A stretch of DNA of 64,000 bases, from contig NZ_BSQG01000013.1 of assembly GCF_030268225.1 (NCBI RefSeq), forward strand, positions 50,922 through 114,921, given 5' to 3'. The notes beneath the pieces are model-generated. The model ran no database searches and had not been told where the DNA came from. It saw only the letters and a list, made by a program, of their open reading frames with translations. The stretch's first letter is position 1; each line of letters begins with the position of its first letter. This stretch comes from Nocardiopsis ansamitocini (GTDB taxonomy: Bacteria > Actinomycetota > Actinomycetes > Streptosporangiales > Streptosporangiaceae). Of the stretch, positions 1 through 10,100 are shown in pieces. Position numbers and translations under genes: made by a program.

Positions 1-1060
1 CCTCGTCCACCTCGATGCCCAGGCCCGGCGCGGTGGGCCGGTCGATGTGGCCGTCGCGGAACGCGAACACCTCGGGGTCGGCCAGGTAGTCCAGGACCTC
101 GGCCCCCTTGTTGTAGTGGATGCCGATGCTCTGTTCCTGGATGAGGAAGTTGGGGGTGGCGAAGGCGACCTGGAGACTGGCCGCCAGGGAGACCGGTCCC
201 AGGGGGCAGTGCGGGGCGAGCTGGACGTCGTAGACCTCGGCCAGGGACGCGATGCGGCGCACCTCGGAGATGCCGCCGGCGTGGGAGAGGTCGGGCTGGG
301 CCACGGCGATCCCGGCTTGGAGCGCGGGGAGGAAGTCGGCGCGGGAGAACAGCCGCTCGCCGGTGGCGACGGGCACCGTGGTCGAACGCGTCACCTCGCC
401 CAGCAGGTGGGTGTGCTCGGGCAGCACCGGCTCCTCCACGAACAGCGGACGCAGCGGCGCCAGGTGCGGGATGGCCTGGCGGGCGTTGGCCGTGGTGAAG
501 CGGCCGTGGAAGTCCACCGCGAAGTCGCGGTCGTCGCCGAGCGCCGCGCGCGCCGCCGCGGCGCGCCGCACCATCAGGTCGATGTCGCGGACGGTGGCCA
601 GCCGGTTCATCCGCCCGGAGGCGTTCATCTTCACCGCGGTGAAACCGGCCTCGACCTGCGCGGCGACCGACTCTCCGACGTCACCGGGCTCGTCGCCGCC
701 CACCCAGCTGTAGGCGCGCACCCTGTCGCGGACGGGCCCGCCCAGCATGACGTGCACGGGCACGCCCAGATGCTTGCCCGCGATGTCCCACAGCGCTTGG
801 TCCAGGCCGGCGACCGCGCTGGAGAGCACGGGCCCGCCCCGGTAGAACGACGCCTTCGTCATCAACTGCCAGTGGTCCTCCACCCGCAGCGGGTCGCGGC
901 CGACGAGCAGTTCGGCGAGTTCGTGCACGGCGGTGCGCACGGTCGCCGCGCGTCCCTCCACGACGGGCTCGCCCCAGCCCACGACCCCGTCGTCGGTCTC
1001 CACCCGGCACAGCAGCCAGCGGGGTGGGACGGCGAAGGTCTCGACACGGGTGATCTTCAC
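1..1060 (-). CDS. Enolase-superfamily sugar-acid dehydratase (galactonate dehydratase-like), C-terminus cut by window edge
   Basis: Reading the minus strand from a GTG at 1060 gives a continuous protein that runs off the left edge. It starts VKITRVETFAVPPRWLL and has the mandelate racemase/muconate lactonizing layout: an N-terminal capping part with GWGEP, then a barrel with an AVKMN strand, a DFHGR metal-ligand strand, a VEEP strand, a TGER strand and an APHCPLGP segment near the end. This pattern fits D-galactonate dehydratase (DgoD) and related sugar-acid dehydratases, which remove water from an aldonate to give a 2-keto-3-deoxy acid. It is the third gene of a minus-strand operon, 11 bases after the GntR regulator. 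The exact aldonate substrate cannot be told. The family call is firm. Confidence 0.85.
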   Translation of the reverse strand, partial: MKITRVETFAVPPRWLLCRVETDDGVVGWGEPVVEGRAATVRTAVHELAELLVGRDPLRVEDHWQLMTKASFYRGGPVLSSAVAGLDQALWDIAGKHLGVPVHVMLGGPVRDRVRAYSWVGGDEPGDVGESVAAQVEAGFTAVKMNASGRMNRLATVRDIDLMVRRAAAARAALGDDRDFAVDFHGRFTTANARQAIPHLAPLRPLFVEEPVLPEHTHLLGEVTRSTTVPVATGERLFSRADFLPALQAGIAVAQPDLSHAGGISEVRRIASLAEVYDVQLAPHCPLGPVSLAASLQVAFATPNFLIQEQSIGIHYNKGAEVLDYLADPEVFAFRDGHIDRPTAPGLGIEVDE

Positions 1061-1071
1061 GCGGGCGCTCC

Positions 1072-1776
1072 TCAGAAGGGGTCAGTGGTGAGGTGTTCGG
1101 CGTCGGCCGCAGCCGAGGCCAGCAGGCTGAGCATCGCGATCTCGGCGGCGTCGGGGTTGCCCGACCGGACCGCGTCCACGACCGCCCGGTGACTGGGGAT
1201 CGGGTCGGCGTGCGGGGCCGCCGAGTGCACGAGGACGTCGCGTTCGAGCAGCCCCGGCTCCAGGGCGATGTCCATGCGTGCCAGCAGTTCGTTGCCGGAG
1301 GCGGCCAGGAGCGCCCGGTGAAAGGCCAGGTCGGCCAATGCGTGCTCCAGGGGGTCGCCGAGGGTGGCCGCCATGGCGGCCAGGGCCTCCTCCAGGACCG
1401 CGAGGTCGGCCTCCGTGCGGCGCGTCGCCGCATGGCGCACCGCCGCGGGCTCCACCACCTCGCGCAGTTCGCCGAGGTCGCGGATCAGCCGGGCGGTCGC
1501 CCCGCTGCGCATCTGCCAGCGCAGCACGTCGGCGTCCAGCAGGTTCCACGCCGAGCGCGGGCGCACGAACGTCCCGCGCTTCTGGCGGGCGTCGAGCAGT
1601 CCTTTGGCGGTCAGCACCTTGACGGCTTCGCGCAGTGCGCTCAGCCCCACGCCCAGCTCGGTGCCCAGCGCGGGCAGGTCCAGGACCGCGCCCTCGGGGG
1701 GTGTGCCGGCCAGGATGCGCCGGCCCAGCAGTTCGACGGTGCGGCCGTGGACGCCTCGGCCTCGATAGGAGGGCAT
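1072..1776 (-). CDS. GntR-family transcriptional regulator with FCD ligand domain
   Basis: The 234-residue protein has an N-terminal winged helix (about residues 10-75; LPALGTELGVGLSALREAVK is the recognition helix region) and an all-helical FCD domain with the usual acidic/histidine metal-site pattern (ELREVVEPAAVRHA, DLAFHRALLAASGNE, SHRAVVDAV). This is the FadR subfamily that includes DgoR and similar sugar-acid repressors. It sits between an SDR gene and a sugar-acid dehydratase gene in one minus-strand operon, so it probably controls that operon in response to an aldonate or its product. An AT-rich inverted repeat at 2628-2642 upstream of the operon is a candidate binding site. Confidence 0.9.
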   Translation of the reverse strand: MPSYRGRGVHGRTVELLGRRILAGTPPEGAVLDLPALGTELGVGLSALREAVKVLTAKGLLDARQKRGTFVRPRSAWNLLDADVLRWQMRSGATARLIRDLGELREVVEPAAVRHAATRRTEADLAVLEEALAAMAATLGDPLEHALADLAFHRALLAASGNELLARMDIALEPGLLERDVLVHSAAPHADPIPSHRAVVDAVRSGNPDAAEIAMLSLLASAAADAEHLTTDPF

Positions 1777-1806
1777 GGACTCTCGCTTCTCGTGTGGCGG
1801 GGGGCC

Positions 1807-2598
1807 TCAGGCCGAGGTCTTGTAGGAACTCCAACCGCCGTCCACCAGCAGTGACGTGCCGGTGATGTAGGAAGCGTCGGGGGAGAGCAGGAAGGCGATG
1901 GCCGAGGCGACCTCGGCGGGCTCGCCGAGGCGGCCCGCGACCGTCTGGTCGACGCTCATCGCCACGTCGGCGTCGCTGACGCCGTCCCAGGCGCGGGTCA
2001 GGATCGGTCCGGGGAGAACGCTGTTGACCCGTACCTGCGGGCCGTACTCCACGGCCAGTTGCCGGGTCAGCCCGGTCAGTCCGGCCTTGGCCGCCGCGTA
2101 GGCGGGGCGCCCCGGGAGGCCGACGAGGGCGTGCACGGAGGAGACCGCCACGACGCTGCCCCGGTGGGCGCGCAGGTCGTCCAGGCAGGCCCGAACCCCC
2201 AGGAACGTCCCGGTCAGGCTCACACCGATCTGGGCGTCCCAGTCGGCCAGCGTCGTTTGGTGGGCGGGAGCGATGGTCACCCGGTAGGCGTTGCTGACCA
2301 GCATCGACACCGGTCCGAAGGCGTCGTTGGCGACGGCTGCCGCCCGGTGCCAGGACTCCTCGTCGGAGACGTCGCAGTACTGGAACAGCGCCGTGCCCCC
2401 GGCCGCGTCGATCGCCTGGGCCACCGCCCGGCCGCCCTCGGTGTCGATGTCGGTGACCAGTACCGACGCGCCATCCGCTGCCAGCCGTTGCGCGGTGGCG
2501 GCCCCGATGCCCCGGGCCGCGCCCGTGACCAGGGCGGTGCGGCCGTGAAAACGCCCGGCTGCGCCGGGCGGGGGGGCAAAGGACTGGGGGTCGGGCAT
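1807..2598 (-). CDS. Short-chain dehydrogenase/reductase (SDR), classical type
   Basis: 263 residues, the normal length for classical SDRs. The cofactor motif TGAARGIG is near residue 26, the acidic residue after strand 2 (TDID) suggests NAD preference, and the active site has SSVHA and the YAAAK tyrosine-lysine pair. The usual NNAG motif is replaced by SNAY. The C-terminus has the common ITGTSLLVDGGW ending. It is the first gene of the operon with the GntR regulator and the sugar-acid dehydratase, so a role in oxidising a sugar or sugar lactone precursor (such as galactose or glucose dehydrogenase) is likely but not proven by the sequence. Confidence 0.9.
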   Translation of the reverse strand: MPDPQSFAPPPGAAGRFHGRTALVTGAARGIGAATAQRLAADGASVLVTDIDTEGGRAVAQAIDAAGGTALFQYCDVSDEESWHRAAAVANDAFGPVSMLVSNAYRVTIAPAHQTTLADWDAQIGVSLTGTFLGVRACLDDLRAHRGSVVAVSSVHALVGLPGRPAYAAAKAGLTGLTRQLAVEYGPQVRVNSVLPGPILTRAWDGVSDADVAMSVDQTVAGRLGEPAEVASAIAFLLSPDASYITGTSLLVDGGWSSYKTSA

Positions 2599-3456
2599 GG
2601 TGCTCCCTGTCGCTGCGGGCCGGCGAATTCATTAATTATGAAAACTTATTGGGAGGTGTGTGTCTACCGTCACTCCGGCCCGCAACGCCGACCACCGCCC
2701 GCCTGCGGGGAGAGGAGCGTCGTTCCGCGCAGGCCGAAGCGGTCGGTCCTGCCTTTTTCGTCGCCGGAACCGGGCGCGCTCCCCAGAGGAGCGGCTCGGC
2801 CGCGCCCGCCGCGGTCACGGTGGCGAAACACCCGGGGGAGGGGAGACCCCGGGCATCGCCCGGTCCGGCCCCGAAGGGACCGGCGGGCGCGGCGGCCCCG
2901 AACCATGCGTCCGAGTGGTCCCCGACGCGGATCCCAGGCAGCGCCGCCCCGGGCCGCAACCGCACCGCGAACCCACCCCGTGGGCACCGGCCGCGCACGT
3001 CCAGTGCCCACCCCCACCCAGCCGAGGGCGGATGCGCGCCACCGCTGCCGTTCCCAGGGGGTGACCGCTGTCGGGTAGCGTCCCCGGTCCGCGCTCCCGG
3101 GCGTGTCCTGATTTTCCGTCCCGTCAGCCGGGCACGGCCCCGTCGGCGCCTCCACCGGTTTTCGACGGGCCGGGGGCGCGATCTCTTCACCGCGCCGACA
3201 AAAAATCGAGCGCCGGCCAACGGGGGAGCAACCACACGGTCGGTTCATCCGAATTCCGCCGGTGACCAGGGGAGAAGCCGCCCAGGGCGGACGTTTGCCC
3301 CGATCGCGACACATCCCCTCAGGGGTGGGGGCAGTGGCCTTTCAGGTGAAAAACGGTCCCGATCCACCAATCCGCTCGAAAAACGGCAACGGATAAGGAA
3401 TGGGTCCGACGATCGATCGTGGGCCCGGTCCGTGTCGATCCACCTGGAAGGTCATC
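2599..3456. other. Gene-poor spacer, about 860 bases
   Basis: No convincing gene was found in either strand. The open frames here are long only because stop codons are rare in GC-rich DNA; their products are arginine, proline and glycine rich with no family pattern and no good ribosome binding sites. The left end (about 2620-2650) is sharply AT-rich and is the likely promoter of the SDR operon. The right end (3310-3456) holds small inverted repeats at 3315-3325 and 3340-3351 and would carry the promoter of the secreted peptide gene. Confidence 0.6.
2628..2642. promoter_or_regulatory. Candidate operator/promoter of the sugar-acid operon
   Basis: A 15-base inverted repeat TTCAT-TAATT-ATGAA lies in an AT-rich island 30 bases upstream of the SDR start. 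AT-rich islands in this GC-rich DNA usually mark promoters. A FadR-type GntR protein is encoded two genes downstream and could bind here. This is inference from position and symmetry only. Confidence 0.4.
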
Positions 3457-3660
3457 ATGCGCACCATCTACCGACGTACCCTCGCCGTCGGGGTCTCCGG
3501 ACTCTTCGCCTCCGCCCTGCTGCTGGGCGCCTCCGCGCCGGCCCAGGCCGCGGCCCCGCCCGCGCAGGGCTCCGCGAGCTCCTCGGGCCTGCTGGGCGGA
3601 CTGTTCGGCGGTGGCGGCCTGATCAGCATCTTCATCGGCAACTACCAGATCAACAACTGA
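3457..3660 (+). CDS. Small secreted peptide of unknown function
   Basis: The preferred start is ATG 3457, 8 bases after the GGAAG-type ribosome binding site; an earlier in-frame ATG at 3400 would add a poorly coded extension. The 67-residue product has a textbook signal peptide: basic N-terminus (MRTIYRRT), hydrophobic core, and an AQAAA-type cleavage site near residue 32. The mature part is only about 35 residues, rich in Gly, Ser and Ala, and ends in a hydrophobic tail with LISIFIGNYQINN. No cysteines are present. I do not recognise the family. A strong hairpin follows, so the gene is a separate transcription unit. Confidence 0.7.
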   Translation: MRTIYRRTLAVGVSGLFASALLLGASAPAQAAAPPAQGSASSSGLLGGLFGGGGLISIFIGNYQINN

Positions 3661-3682
3661 CCTTCGCCGCGTTGCCGGCATC

Positions 3683-3712
3683 GAGGCCGCACCCCCATCG
3701 GGGTGCGGCCTC
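3683..3712 (+). terminator. Hairpin terminator after the secreted peptide gene
   Basis: A perfect 13-base-pair stem (3683-3695 with 3700-3712) closes a 4-base loop 23 bases after the stop codon. There is no clear U-tract, as is common in GC-rich actinomycetes. Confidence 0.8.
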
Positions 3713-4146
3713 GCGCTTTGCGCGCGGGACCTTACCAAACGTCACTGAGCGGGATGCACGGCAAAAAATTTGTTTTCTGCCCGTTTCGTCGGGATGAAAC
3801 GCCAGTTCGGTGGTCCTGTCCATCGGCCGGACAGCCGCAGCCGCAGGGGTTTTCGCTCCCGGGCCGCCTTGCTCGCCGTAATCGGGGAATGGCGTCCAGT
3901 CACCTCAAGTGACCTTGCTCACCCAAACTTCTTTCCCATTGGCCGCGAACCACCACCGATTGGAGTTTTCGGAGTGAAAGGAGGCCAAGGCGCACATGTC
4001 CTCGCGTGCCTCGCCGCCACAGCAGCGGATCGCGCCGCCACCGCGACCCGACTGACCCCCGCCCCGGGCCACACCGTTCCCGGCCCCCGACGCACTGGCC
4101 TGCGCCGGCTCCCCCCAAGAGCCCCGGCGCGATTGGAAGGTAAGCG
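3713..4146 (+). promoter_or_regulatory. Promoter and leader region of the NRPS operon
   Basis: This stretch contains AT-richer pockets at about 3755-3800 and 3895-3975 that likely hold the promoter. A short open frame of 19 codons (3996-4055) with a GGAGG/AAGG purine-rich site before it lies in the leader, followed by a small hairpin (GGCTC/GAGCC, about 4110-4127). The NRPS ATG at 4147 has a GGAAGG binding site 7 bases upstream. A leader-peptide control of the NRPS is possible but unproven. Confidence 0.4.
3996..4055 (+). CDS. Possible 19-residue leader peptide upstream of the NRPS
   Basis: ATG 3996 is preceded by GGAGG (11 bases upstream) and AAGG (5 bases upstream), and the frame ends at TGA 4053-4055. 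The peptide is rich in Pro, Arg, Ser and Gln. The evidence is only the ribosome binding site and position in the NRPS leader; it may not be translated. Confidence 0.25.
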   Translation: MSSRASPPQQRIAPPPRPD

Positions 4147-7100
4147 ATGACGAACGCCTCCGGATCCCCCCGTCTGCCCCTCACCGCCGCCCAGACCGGA
4201 CTCTGGTACGCCCAGCAGCTCGACCCGGCCAACCCGGTCTACGCGATCGCCGAGTACATCGAGATCGAGGGTCCGCTGGACGTCGCCACCTTCCGCGCCG
4301 CGGTGCGCAGGGCCGTCCTGGAGACCGACGCCATCCACCTGCGCTTCGGGGAGGAGGACGGCCGGCCCTGGCAGCAGGTCGACCGCCCCGACGACTGGCA
4401 GCTCACCGTCGTCGACCTCACCGGCGAGACCGACCCCGCGGAGGCGGCCCGTGCCTGGATGCGCGACGACCTCGCCCAGCCTCTGGACGTGCACGGCGGC
4501 GCCCTGTTCGCCGAGGTGCTGTTCAGCCTGGGCCCCGAGCACTACTTCGTGTACCAGCGCGTCCACCACCTGCTGCTGGACGGCTACGGCGCCGTGCTGG
4601 TCCTGGGCCGCATCACCGAGATCTACGACGCGCTCGTCGCCGGCACCGACCCCGGCCCCGCGCCGTTCGGCTCGTTCACCGACCTCCTCGACGCGGACGC
4701 CGCCTACCCGGGCAGCCCGCAGCACGCCGACGACCTGGAGTTCTGGCGTGAGCGCACCGCCGGGACCGAAGAACCCGTCGGACTGGCCGGAACCCCGGCG
4801 CGCATGCCCCGCACGCTCCTGCGCGCCACCGCCCACCTGTCCCGTGCCGAGGCCAAGGCCGTCCTGGCCACGGCCCGCGCCCACCAGACCGGTATGCCGG
4901 CGGCGATCCTGACGGCGACCGCCGTCTACCTGCACCGCCTCACCGGTGCCCGCGACATCACCCTGGGCCTGCCGGTGACCGCACGCAAGGGCGGCCACGC
5001 CCGCTCGGTCCCCGCGATGCTCTCCAACATCGTTCCCCTGCGCGTGCGGGTACGCCCCGACGCCCCCGTCGGTGAACTCCTGCGCGAGGTCGCCGCCGAG
5101 ACCCGTGCGGTCCTGCGCCATCAGCGGTTCCGCTACGAGGACCTGCTGCGCGCCGAGGGTGCCGCCGGGCGCCGGCTCACCGGCCCCTCGGTCAACATGC
5201 TGCCCGTCGCCGGGACGATGACCTTCGCCGGCCTCCCCGCCACCGCGCACAACCTCGCCATCGGCCCCGTGGACGACCTGTCCGTCATCGTGCACGGCGT
5301 CACCGCCGAGCGCGACATCCGCGTGGACTTCGACGCCAACCCCGACCTCTACGCCGCCGAGGACCTGGCCGACCACCAGCGCCGCTTCCTCGACCTGCTC
5401 GGCGCCTTCGCCGCCGCCCCCGAGACCCCCGTGGGAGCCCTGGCGCTGCTGGCCGAGCCCGAGCGCACCGCCCTGTTGGAGTCGGGGCGCGCCCCCGAGC
5501 GCGAGCGCCCCGCCCACACGGTCGTCGCCGAGTTCCAGCAGCGCGCCCGGCAGACCCCCGGGGCCACCGCCCTGGTCGCCCCCGACACCCGCCTCACCTT
5601 CGCCGAACTGGACGCCCGGTCCAACCAGCTGGCCCGCCACCTGCTCGCCCGGGGCGCACGCCCGGGAACGATCGTGGCCGTGCGCCTGCCACGCTGTGCG
5701 GACCTGGCCGTCGCCCTGCTCGCGGTGCTCAAGTCCGGTGCGGCCTACCTTCCGCTGGACCCCGGCTACCCCGCCGACCGGTTGGCCGCGATGACCGCCG
5801 ACGCCCGCCCCGTCCTGACCCTGGCCCACACCGGGACCGCCGCGCACGACGCACCCGGCACCGTCGTGCTGGACGACGCCGACACCCGGGCCGCGCTCAA
5901 GGCCCTGGCCGACACCACCATCGGCGCGGGCGAGCGCCCCCGTCCCATCACCCCGGCCGACCTCGCCTACGTCATCTACACCTCCGGGTCCACCGGGCGC
6001 CCCAAGGGCGTGGCCGTGGAGCACGGTTCGCTGCTCAACCTGTTCCACTCCCACCGCGAGCAGGTGTTCGGTCCGGCCCGCGAGCGCGCCGGGCGCCCGC
6101 TGCGCGTGGCCCACACCGCGGGGCTGTCCTTCGACGCCTCCTGGGACCCCATCCTGTGGCTGGCCGAGGGCAACGAACTGCACCTGGTCCCCGACGAGGT
6201 CCGCCGCGACCCCCAGGCGCTGATGGCCCACCTGCATGCCGCGCGGATCGACGCCATCGAGACCACCCCCTCCTTCGCCCGCGCCCTGCTGGGCGAGGGA
6301 CTGGCCACCCCGGGCGGCCCCACCGTCGTCGCCCTGGGCGGGGAAGCGGTGGACGCCGACCTGTGGCGTGCCCTCGCCGCGCTGGACCACGTCCGCGCCT
6401 ACAACTTCTACGGCCCCACCGAGACCACCGTGGACAGCCTGATCGCCCCCATCACCGCCGACACCGAGCCCGACATCGGCCGCCCCGTGCCCAACACCCG
6501 CGCCTACGTCCTCGACAGCGGTCTGCACGCGGTCCCCGACGGCGCACCCGGCGAGCTCTACCTCTCCGGAGCCAACCTGGCCCGCGGCTACCTCGACCGC
6601 CCCGCCCTGACCGGCGAGCGGTTCGTCGCCGACCCCTTCGCCGCCGACGGCGCGCGCATGTACCGCACCGGCGACGTCGTACGCCGCCGCCCCGACGCCA
6701 CGCTGCAGTTCCTGGGCCGCGCCGACGACCAGGTCAAGATCCGCGGCTTCCGCGTCGAGCCCGGCGAGATTGAGGCGGTCCTGCTGTCCCACCCCGACGT
6801 GGAACAGTCCGCGGTGGTGGTGCGCACCGACGCCGGGGACCCCCGCCTGGTCGGCTACGTCACCGGCACGGCCGACCCGGTCGAACTGCGCGAGCACACC
6901 GCCCGGATGCTGCCCGGCCACATGGTCCCCGCTCAGATCATGGCGCTGGACACGCTCCCGCTGACCCCCAACGGCAAACTCGACCGTGCCGCGCTGCCCC
7001 GCCCCGACGTCACCGGTACCGCGGGGGCCCGGGAACCCGGCACCCCCGAGGAGACCCTGCTGCGCGACCTCTTCGCCGACACCCTCGGCCTGGACGAGGT

Positions 7101-10100
7101 CGGCGTGGACGACGACTTCTTCGCCCTGGGCGGCCACTCCCTGTTGGCCACCCGGCTCATCGGGCGCATCCGCGACGCCCTGGGCACCGCACCGCCCATC
7201 CGCGACCTGTTCGAGCACCCCACCGTGGCCGGGCTGGCCACACGCCTGTTGGCCGGGGGGACCGACCGGCCGGTGCTCGCCCCCCGCGAGCGCCCCGAAC
7301 GGATCCCGCTGTCCTACGCCCAGCGCCGCCTGTGGTTCCTCAACCGCTACGACCCCGCCTCGCCCGCCTACAACATCCCGGCCGCACTGCGCCTGCGCGG
7401 AGACCTCGACCCCGCGGCACTGCGCGGAGCCGTCGCCGACCTGGTTGACCGGCACGAGTCCCTGCGCACGGTCTTCCCCTGGACCGAGGAGGAACCGCGC
7501 CAGAACGTGCTGGCCGCCACCGATGCCGGACTGGACTACGCGGCCGTCTCCTGCACCGAGGCCGACCTCGCCCGCCTGCTGCGCGCGGAGTCCGCGCGCG
7601 GTTTCGACACCTCCGCAGAGCTGCCGCTGCGGGTCCGGCTGTTTCGCCTGGACTCCGGCGAGCACGTGCTGCTGCTGGTCCTGCACCACATCGCCGGCGA
7701 CGGCTGGTCCCTGGCCCCGTTGGCCCGCGACCTGGCCGCCGCCTACTCCGCCCGCGTCACAGGAGGAGCACCCGCGCTCGCGCCGCTGCCGGTGCAGTAC
7801 GCCGACTACACGCTGTGGCAGCGCGAGGCCCTGGGCGACGAGGACGACCCCGACAGCGACATCGCCCGCCAGCTCGCCTTCTGGCGCCGCACCCTGGCGG
7901 GGACGCCCGAGGAACTGGCCCTGCCCACCGACCGTCCCCGTCCCGCCGAGCCCAGCGGCCGCGGCGGCGCGGTTCCCGTGGAACTGCCCGCACGCCTGCA
8001 CCGCGACCTGGCCGCCCTGGCCCGTTCGCGCGGCGCCAGCCTCTTCATGGTCCTACAGGCGGGGCTGGCCGCGCTGCTCACCCGCCTCGGCGCGGGAGAG
8101 GACCTGCCCATCGGCACCCCCGTCGCCGGGCGCACCGACCCCGCGCTGGACGATCTCGTCGGCTTCTTCGTCAACACTCTCGTCCTGCGCACGGACACAT
8201 CCGGTAACCCGACCATGGGGCAGCTCGTGGACCGGGTGCGCGCCACCGACCTGGCCGCCTACGCCCACCAGGACGCCCCCTTCGAGCGCGTCGTCGAAGA
8301 GGTGCGCCCCGCGCGCTCCGCGGCCCGCCACCCGCTGTTCCAGACCATGCTCACCCTGCAGAACACCCCCGAGGCCCGGCTGGAGATGCCCGGTCTGCAC
8401 GTCGGGACCGAACCGGGCGCCGACTCCGGCGCGGCCAAGTTCGACCTCTCGCTGAGCCTGGCCGAGCGCTTCGCCGAGGACGGAACCCCCGCCGGGGTGG
8501 CCGGCACCCTGGAGTACAGCGGCGACCTCTTCGACGCCTCCAGCGTCCGGGTGATCGCCGATCGCCTGGTCCGCGTCTTCCAGGCCCTGGCCGCCGACCC
8601 CGACACCCCCCTGTCCGAGACCGACATCCTGGCCCCCGGCGAACTGCGCGCCCTGGAGGCGGGCGCCCGAGGGCCCGTCCGCGCGGTGCCCGACACAACG
8701 ATCGTCGGGCTCTTCACCGACCAGGCCCGCCGGACCCCCGGAGCGACCGCCGTGGTCGCGGGGAACCAGCGGCTCACCTTCGCCGACCTCGACGCCCGCT
8801 CCGACCGGTTGGCCCGCGTCCTCGCCGGACACGGCACCGGTACCGGCGACGTCGTGGCCGTCCTCCTGCCGCGCTCGGCCGACACGGTCGTGGCGCTGCT
8901 GGGCGTGCTCAAGAGCGGCGCCGCCTACCTGCCGGTGGACCTCTCCTACCCCAGTGAGCGCATCGCCCACATGCTCGCCGACTCCCGGCCCGCCCAGGTC
9001 GTCACCGGCGCGGCGGCCACGGTCGACATCGCCGTGGACGCCCCCGTGCTGCGCCTGGACGACCTTCCGCTGACCGTGCCCCGGTGCCCGGCGCCGGTCG
9101 GCCCCGCCGCCCACGACCTGGCCTACGTCGTCTACACCTCCGGGTCCACCGGGCGCCCCAAGGGCGTGGCCGTGGAGCACCGGGCCCTGGCCAACCTGTT
9201 CTACTCCCACCGCGAGCAGGTGTTCGGTCCGGCCCGCGAGCGCGCCGGACGTCCGCTGCGCATGGCCCACACCGCCGGTGTCTCCTTCGACGCCGCCTGG
9301 GACCCCATCCTGTGGCTGGTGGACGGCCACGAACTGCACGTGATCGACGACGAGACCCGCGGCGACGCCGAGCGCCTCACCGCCCATCTGCACGCGGTCG
9401 GCGCCGACGCCATCGAGACCACCCCCGCCTACGCCCGCCAGCTCGCGGCACTGGGACTGTTCGCCGACGGCGTCGGGCCGAGGGTCGTCGCCCTGGGCGG
9501 CGAGGCCGTGGACCCGGCCCTGTGGCGCACCCTGCGCGAGGTCCCCGGGCTCACCGCGCACAATTTCTACGGCCCCACCGAGGCCACCGTGGACAGCGTC
9601 ACCGCCTCCGGCGACGACGAGCCCGAGCCCGTCATCGGCCGCCCCGTGGCCAACGTCGGGGCCCGGGTGCTGGACGCCCGACTGCGCCCGGTCCCGGCCG
9701 GCGTGGTGGGGGAGCTCTACCTGACCGGCGCGGGCCTGGCCCGCGGCTACCTAGGGCGTCCGGCCCTGACCGCGGAGCGTTTCATCGCCGACCCCGTCGC
9801 CGCCGACGGCACCCGCATGTACCGCACCGGCGACCTCGTCAGCCGCCGCCCCGACGGGGCCCTGCGCTTCGTGGGCCGCGTCGACGACCAGGTCAAGATC
9901 CGTGGTTTCAGGATCGAGCCCGGCGAGATCGAGGCGGTGCTCGCCGAGCACCCCGACGTCGCCCAGGCCGCCGCGGTGGTCGGCACCTCCAAGGCCGGCG
10001 ACCCGCGCCTGGTCGCCTACGCCACCGCCCGGCCCGGCACCCGCCTGGACACCGCGGACGTGCGCGCCCGCGCCGCCGAGCGGCTGCCCGACTACATGGT

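Noticed and set aside
2649..3797. 382-residue plus-strand frame in the long spacer
   Set aside because: It overlaps the secreted peptide gene in another frame, has no binding site, and its product is Pro/Arg-rich without any motif.
3919..8001. 1360-residue open frame on the minus strand opposite the NRPS
   Set aside because: It is a Gly/Val/Gln-rich antisense frame caused by few stop codons in GC-rich DNA, with no family pattern; the plus-strand NRPS domains are unmistakable.
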